Below, piece after piece: positions 61,335-64,000 of a stretch of 64,000 bases of DNA; the stretch's first letter is position 1; each line of letters opens with the position of its first letter. Source of the stretch: Herbiconiux sp. L3-i23 (GTDB lineage Bacteria; Actinomycetota; Actinomycetes; Actinomycetales; Microbacteriaceae); the NCBI RefSeq assembly GCF_023734115.1, contig NZ_AP025737.1, positions 2,480,001-2,544,000 of the forward strand. The letters are read 5' to 3'. Both the position numbers and the translations under genes were made by a program. The notes below the pieces were generated by a model. That model made no database searches, was not told where the DNA came from, and worked only from the letters and a program-made list of their open reading frames with translations.

Positions 61335-62126
61335 ATGGATCTTCTGCCGCCGCGCCCCGAGCCGGTGTTCGTTGTGTCGGGCGACCGCCTCAAGCTGGCG
61401 AGCTACGACCACGGCGGCGACCCCGATGCTCCCGTCGTGCTCGCGGTCCACGGGTTCGCTTCCAACGCGTACTCGAACTGGGTGGTCACCGGATGGGTGC
61501 GCGAGCTGCAGCGCGCCGGGTACCGGGTGATCTCGTTCGACCAGCGCGGACACGGCAGCAGCGACAAGCCGCACGACCCGCGCTCCTACTCGATGCCTCT
61601 CCTCGTCGCCGACGCCCTGTCGGTGATCGACACCTACCTCCTCGACGAGGTGATCTGGGTCGGCTACTCGCTCGGCGCCCGCGTCGGCTGGCACGCCGCC
61701 CTCGAGCTCCCCCACCTCGTGAGCGCTGGAGTGCTCGGCGGCATCCCGGACGGCGATCCGCTCACGCGGTTCGATGTGGCGCAGGCGAAGGACAACATCG
61801 AGAACGGCGCCGAGGTGACGGATCGTCTGACCGCCGGCTATCTCACGATGGCGAGCGGCTTCAAGGGCAACGACCTCCGCGCGCTCGTGGCACTCGTCGA
61901 GGGCATGCGCGGGGGCCCGCAGCCCGACCGCGCGAATCCGCCCGCTCAGCCGCTGCTGTTCGCGACCGGTTCGAAGGACCGCATCCTCGATGCGTCGCGC
62001 GAACTCGCGGAAGCGACTCCACGCGGAGAGTTCTTCGAGATCCCCGGCCGCAACCACTTCAACGCGCCCACCGCGTCCGCGTTCCGGTCCAACGCTCTCG
62101 AGTTCCTCGGCCGCCTCCCGCGGTGA
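61335..62126 (+). CDS. alpha/beta fold hydrolase
   Basis: A 263-residue serine hydrolase: oxyanion HGFASN, nucleophile elbow GYSLGA (Ser about 112), Asp in GSKDRILD and His in GRNHF. No signal peptide. Substrate unknown. TAGCGT at 61321-61326 lies 8 nt before ATG 61335, giving a near-leaderless mRNA. Stand-alone gene divergent from glmU. A short direct repeat CCCGAGACTGCGC occurs twice just upstream (about 61278-61307). Confidence 0.9.
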   Translation: MDLLPPRPEPVFVVSGDRLKLASYDHGGDPDAPVVLAVHGFASNAYSNWVVTGWVRELQRAGYRVISFDQRGHGSSDKPHDPRSYSMPLLVADALSVIDTYLLDEVIWVGYSLGARVGWHAALELPHLVSAGVLGGIPDGDPLTRFDVAQAKDNIENGAEVTDRLTAGYLTMASGFKGNDLRALVALVEGMRGGPQPDRANPPAQPLLFATGSKDRILDASRELAEATPRGEFFEIPGRNHFNAPTASAFRSNALEFLGRLPR

Positions 62127-62163
62127 CCCGCGCCCCACTTTCACCGATTCGGTCGGGTGGGGG

Positions 62164-62203
62164 TTGACTCCGTCGGATCGCTCGCTATGTTTTCTGTTAA
62201 CAG
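62164..62203 (+). promoter_or_regulatory. promoter and operator of the GntR gene
   Basis: -35 TTGACT (62164-62169), 16-bp spacer, -10 TATGTT (62186-62191), followed at once by the perfect palindrome CTGTTAACAG (62194-62203) at the expected transcription start. This is the best sigma-70-type promoter in the window, and the palindrome fits autoregulation by a GntR/FCD protein. Confidence 0.65.
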
Positions 62204-62236
62204 TTTTCAGTCGACATCGACAGTGAGCGGAACAAC

Positions 62237-62929
62237 GTGGTTTCTCCCATTCCCCCCGTACGTGCAGTGGCCCTCGGCGAGCAGGTCGCCCGCCAGCTCC
62301 GCGTCGCCATCATCACGGGCCAGCTGACGAGCGGGCAGCACCTCGCCGAGGAAGAGCTCGCCGCCCAGTACCAGGTCAGCCGTGGCCCGGTGCGCGATGC
62401 GCTCAAGATCCTCGTCAAAGAAGGCCTCGTCGAGCAGCAGCGCACCCGCCTCTACGCCCGCGGGTTCACCCTGCAGGACATCGACGAGCTCTACGGCATC
62501 CGCGAGCTGATCGAGGTCGCCGCCGCCAAGGCTGCTTTGCAGCGCGCGGGCACCCGCGATTGGGAGAGCGGCTTCGCGATCATCGACGAGATGCGCGCCG
62601 CCGCCGACGCCGGCGACGAGGCGCGGTTCACCGCCGCGGACACGGCGTTCCACCAGCTGTTCTACACACTGTCCGGCAACCGCCGGCTCGCCGAGGTCTG
62701 GCATCAGTTCGAGGGCACCTTCGAGGTGCTCTTCGAACTGTCGAACACCTTCGATCTCGGTGCCGCCGTCGACGACCACCGGCACATCCTCGAGCTGTTC
62801 GCCTCCGGCGACGGCGATGCCGCTCTCAAAGAGGTGCACAACCACCTCCAGCGAGCCAGGGCTCACATCCGCGACGTGGTCAGATCGGCCGCCAGCGATG
62901 AGGCGCTCGCCGTCGACGACGTCGGCTGA
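62237..62929 (+). CDS. GntR family regulator (FadR/FCD subfamily)
   Basis: A 230-residue regulator: N-terminal winged helix (LAEEELAAQYQVSRGPVRDALKIL, in two parts at about 34-58) and a helical FCD ligand-binding domain with metal-type residues (ADTAFHQLFY, DDHRHIL, VHNHL). FCD regulators typically sense small organic or sugar acids. Starts at GTG 62237. It precedes a 2-hydroxyacid dehydrogenase gene, which suggests control of an acid-utilisation operon that continues beyond the window. Confidence 0.92.
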   Translation: MVSPIPPVRAVALGEQVARQLRVAIITGQLTSGQHLAEEELAAQYQVSRGPVRDALKILVKEGLVEQQRTRLYARGFTLQDIDELYGIRELIEVAAAKAALQRAGTRDWESGFAIIDEMRAAADAGDEARFTAADTAFHQLFYTLSGNRRLAEVWHQFEGTFEVLFELSNTFDLGAAVDDHRHILELFASGDGDAALKEVHNHLQRARAHIRDVVRSAASDEALAVDDVG

Positions 62930-62994
62930 CCCGCTCTCCTCCTTCCTCTTTCTCCCTCTTTCTTGACTCTTCGAGCCGAACGCGAGCTACTGCT

Positions 62995-64000
62995 ATGCCC
63001 ATTTCTTCCGGAAACACTGTCGCTGGAAGGACCGTGCTCATCGGTCCCGCCGACTACGCCGCCTACTGCCCTCAGGGGCGGGCGATGCTGCTCGAGGCGG
63101 GTTGCCGGCTCATCGAGAACCCCCACGACCGCCCCTACACACCCGAGGAACTGCTCGCCCTCGTCCCCGAGATCGACGCGGCCGTGGTCGGCGTCGAGGT
63201 GTGGGATGACGAGCTCATCTCGGCGGCGCCGGGTCTGAAGGTGCTGACCAAGCTCGGCGTCGGTGTCGACAACATCGATCAGGCCGCTGCGACTGCGAAC
63301 GGAGTGGCCGTCTGCAACGCCCCCGGCGGCAACGCCAACGCGGTCGCAGAACTCACCATCGGCCTCATCATCTCGGGCTTCCGCCGCATCCCCACCATGG
63401 ACGCCGTCGTGCGGTCCGGCAGCTGGATGCGCGTCGTCGGCCCCGAGATCCGCGGCAAGCGGGTCGGCGTGATCGGCTTCGGCATGATCGGCCAGCTCGT
63501 CGCCTCGAAGCTGCGCGGGTTCGACTGCGAGGTCGTCGCGTACGATCCGTTCCCGCTCGAGGGCCGCGACGCGCAGTTCGGAGCCCGATACATCGGCCTC
63601 GACGAACTGCTCGCCACCTCCGACGTGCTGAGCCTGCACCTGCCGAGCCTCCCGTCGACGCGGCACTTCGTGAACGACGACCTCCTCGGTCGCGTGAAGC
63701 CCGGAGCGTTCTTCGTCAACACCGCCCGCGGCGCCCTCGTCGACGAGACCGCGCTCGTACGGGCGCTGCAGTCCGGCCGCCTCTCGGCCGCCGCGCTCGA
63801 CGTGTTCGAGCAGGAGCCCGTCGACCCGGCGAACCCGCTCCTCACCCTTCCCAACGTCGTGGTCACCACCCATGCCGCCGCCGACACCTTCGAGGCCTAC
63901 GAGGCCATCGGAGTGACCAACGCGAACGACATCATCGACGCCTTGAACGGCGTCGTCCCCCGCAACCGCCTGAATTCCATTCCCACCCCCGAGCAGGGCG
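62995..64000 (+). CDS. D-2-hydroxyacid dehydrogenase (phosphoglycerate dehydrogenase-like), partial
   Basis: An NAD(P)-dependent dehydrogenase of 2-hydroxyacids; 335 codons are visible and the 3' end is cut by the window edge. Rossmann GFGMIG at 161-166 and the catalytic Arg245 (NTARGAL), Glu274 (EQEPVD) and His293 (TTHAA) are all present. No ACT-type extension is visible yet. The spacer from gntR (62930-62994) is a C/T-rich tract and lacks a Shine-Dalgarno. The substrate may be a sugar acid or glyoxylate-type compound; context with GntR supports catabolism rather than serine synthesis. Confidence 0.85.
   Translation, partial: MPISSGNTVAGRTVLIGPADYAAYCPQGRAMLLEAGCRLIENPHDRPYTPEELLALVPEIDAAVVGVEVWDDELISAAPGLKVLTKLGVGVDNIDQAAATANGVAVCNAPGGNANAVAELTIGLIISGFRRIPTMDAVVRSGSWMRVVGPEIRGKRVGVIGFGMIGQLVASKLRGFDCEVVAYDPFPLEGRDAQFGARYIGLDELLATSDVLSLHLPSLPSTRHFVNDDLLGRVKPGAFFVNTARGALVDETALVRALQSGRLSAAALDVFEQEPVDPANPLLTLPNVVVTTHAAADTFEAYEAIGVTNANDIIDALNGVVPRNRLNSIPTPEQG

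Overview
The window is about 70% GC, with very short intergenic gaps, frequent 1-4 bp start/stop overlaps and many GTG starts. The gene content (Mfd, PRPP synthetase next to GlmU, enolase next to a DivIC/FtsB protein and a DUF501 protein, type II NADH dehydrogenase, LPXTG/LAXTG-type surface proteins, ROK- and GntR-controlled sugar uptake) points to a free-living or plant/soil-associated actinobacterium of the Micrococcales, most likely Microbacteriaceae. This is inferred from gene order and protein style, not from a search. No insertion sequence, prophage, CRISPR array or replication origin was recognised. The region looks like ordinary chromosome, with unusually repeat-loaded gaps.

Layout. 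1-3602: a spermidine/iron/phosphonate-type ABC importer on the minus strand (binding protein, two permeases, ATPase cut by the window edge). 3779-6641: a YcaQ-like DNA glycosylase facing htpX and lemA. 6727-11121: a TetR-controlled operon (regulator, MFS transporter, PLP deaminase/aldolase-like enzyme, aldonolactone oxidase) with a clear 28-bp operator. 11263-20170: envelope region with an Ig-like/multi-membrane protein, a tRNA with a UAA anticodon, ndh, and two adjacent surface proteins (subtilisin with LPTTG, 11-repeat TIG protein with LASTG). 20395-31314: core genes (DUF501, ftsB/divIC, eno, hisS, mazG) mixed with small transporters and enzymes, including nhaA. 31356-37702: J-domain/NERD protein and a small glycosyl cluster containing a HEAT-repeat/GT4 fusion and a pyruvyl-transferase-like protein. 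37721-46861: mfd, quinone reductase, pth, rplY, a zinc alcohol dehydrogenase and gluconokinase. 46952-49536: gnd and an SDR. 49627-58303: two paralogous monosaccharide ABC importers on either side of one ROK regulator. 58794-61198: prs and glmU. 61335-64000: an alpha/beta hydrolase, a GntR regulator and a D-2-hydroxyacid dehydrogenase cut by the right edge.

How it works together. Sugar and sugar-acid metabolism is the main catabolic theme: two sugar importers, gluconokinase plus 6-phosphogluconate dehydrogenase arranged divergently, an aldonolactone oxidase, and GntR with a hydroxyacid dehydrogenase. Many genes appear to be transcribed leaderlessly: a TAnnnT hexamer sits 6-8 nt before the start codon in at least twelve cases, which also helped choose several starts.

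The most unusual content is non-coding. Convergent gene gaps hold several families of inverted repeats. The best is an alternating array of two about 90-bp hairpin elements (A and B), always 115 bp apart start-to-start, present as A-B-A-B in two gaps 19 kb apart (23417-23858 and 42466-42885). A second family forms a 189/190-bp tandem repeat at 58311-58796, and a related hairpin has become the coding tail of the glycosylase gene. A third family is a 20-21-bp-arm hairpin present twice (6015 and 48412). These look like REP/BIME-type elements, and I could not match them to a described family.
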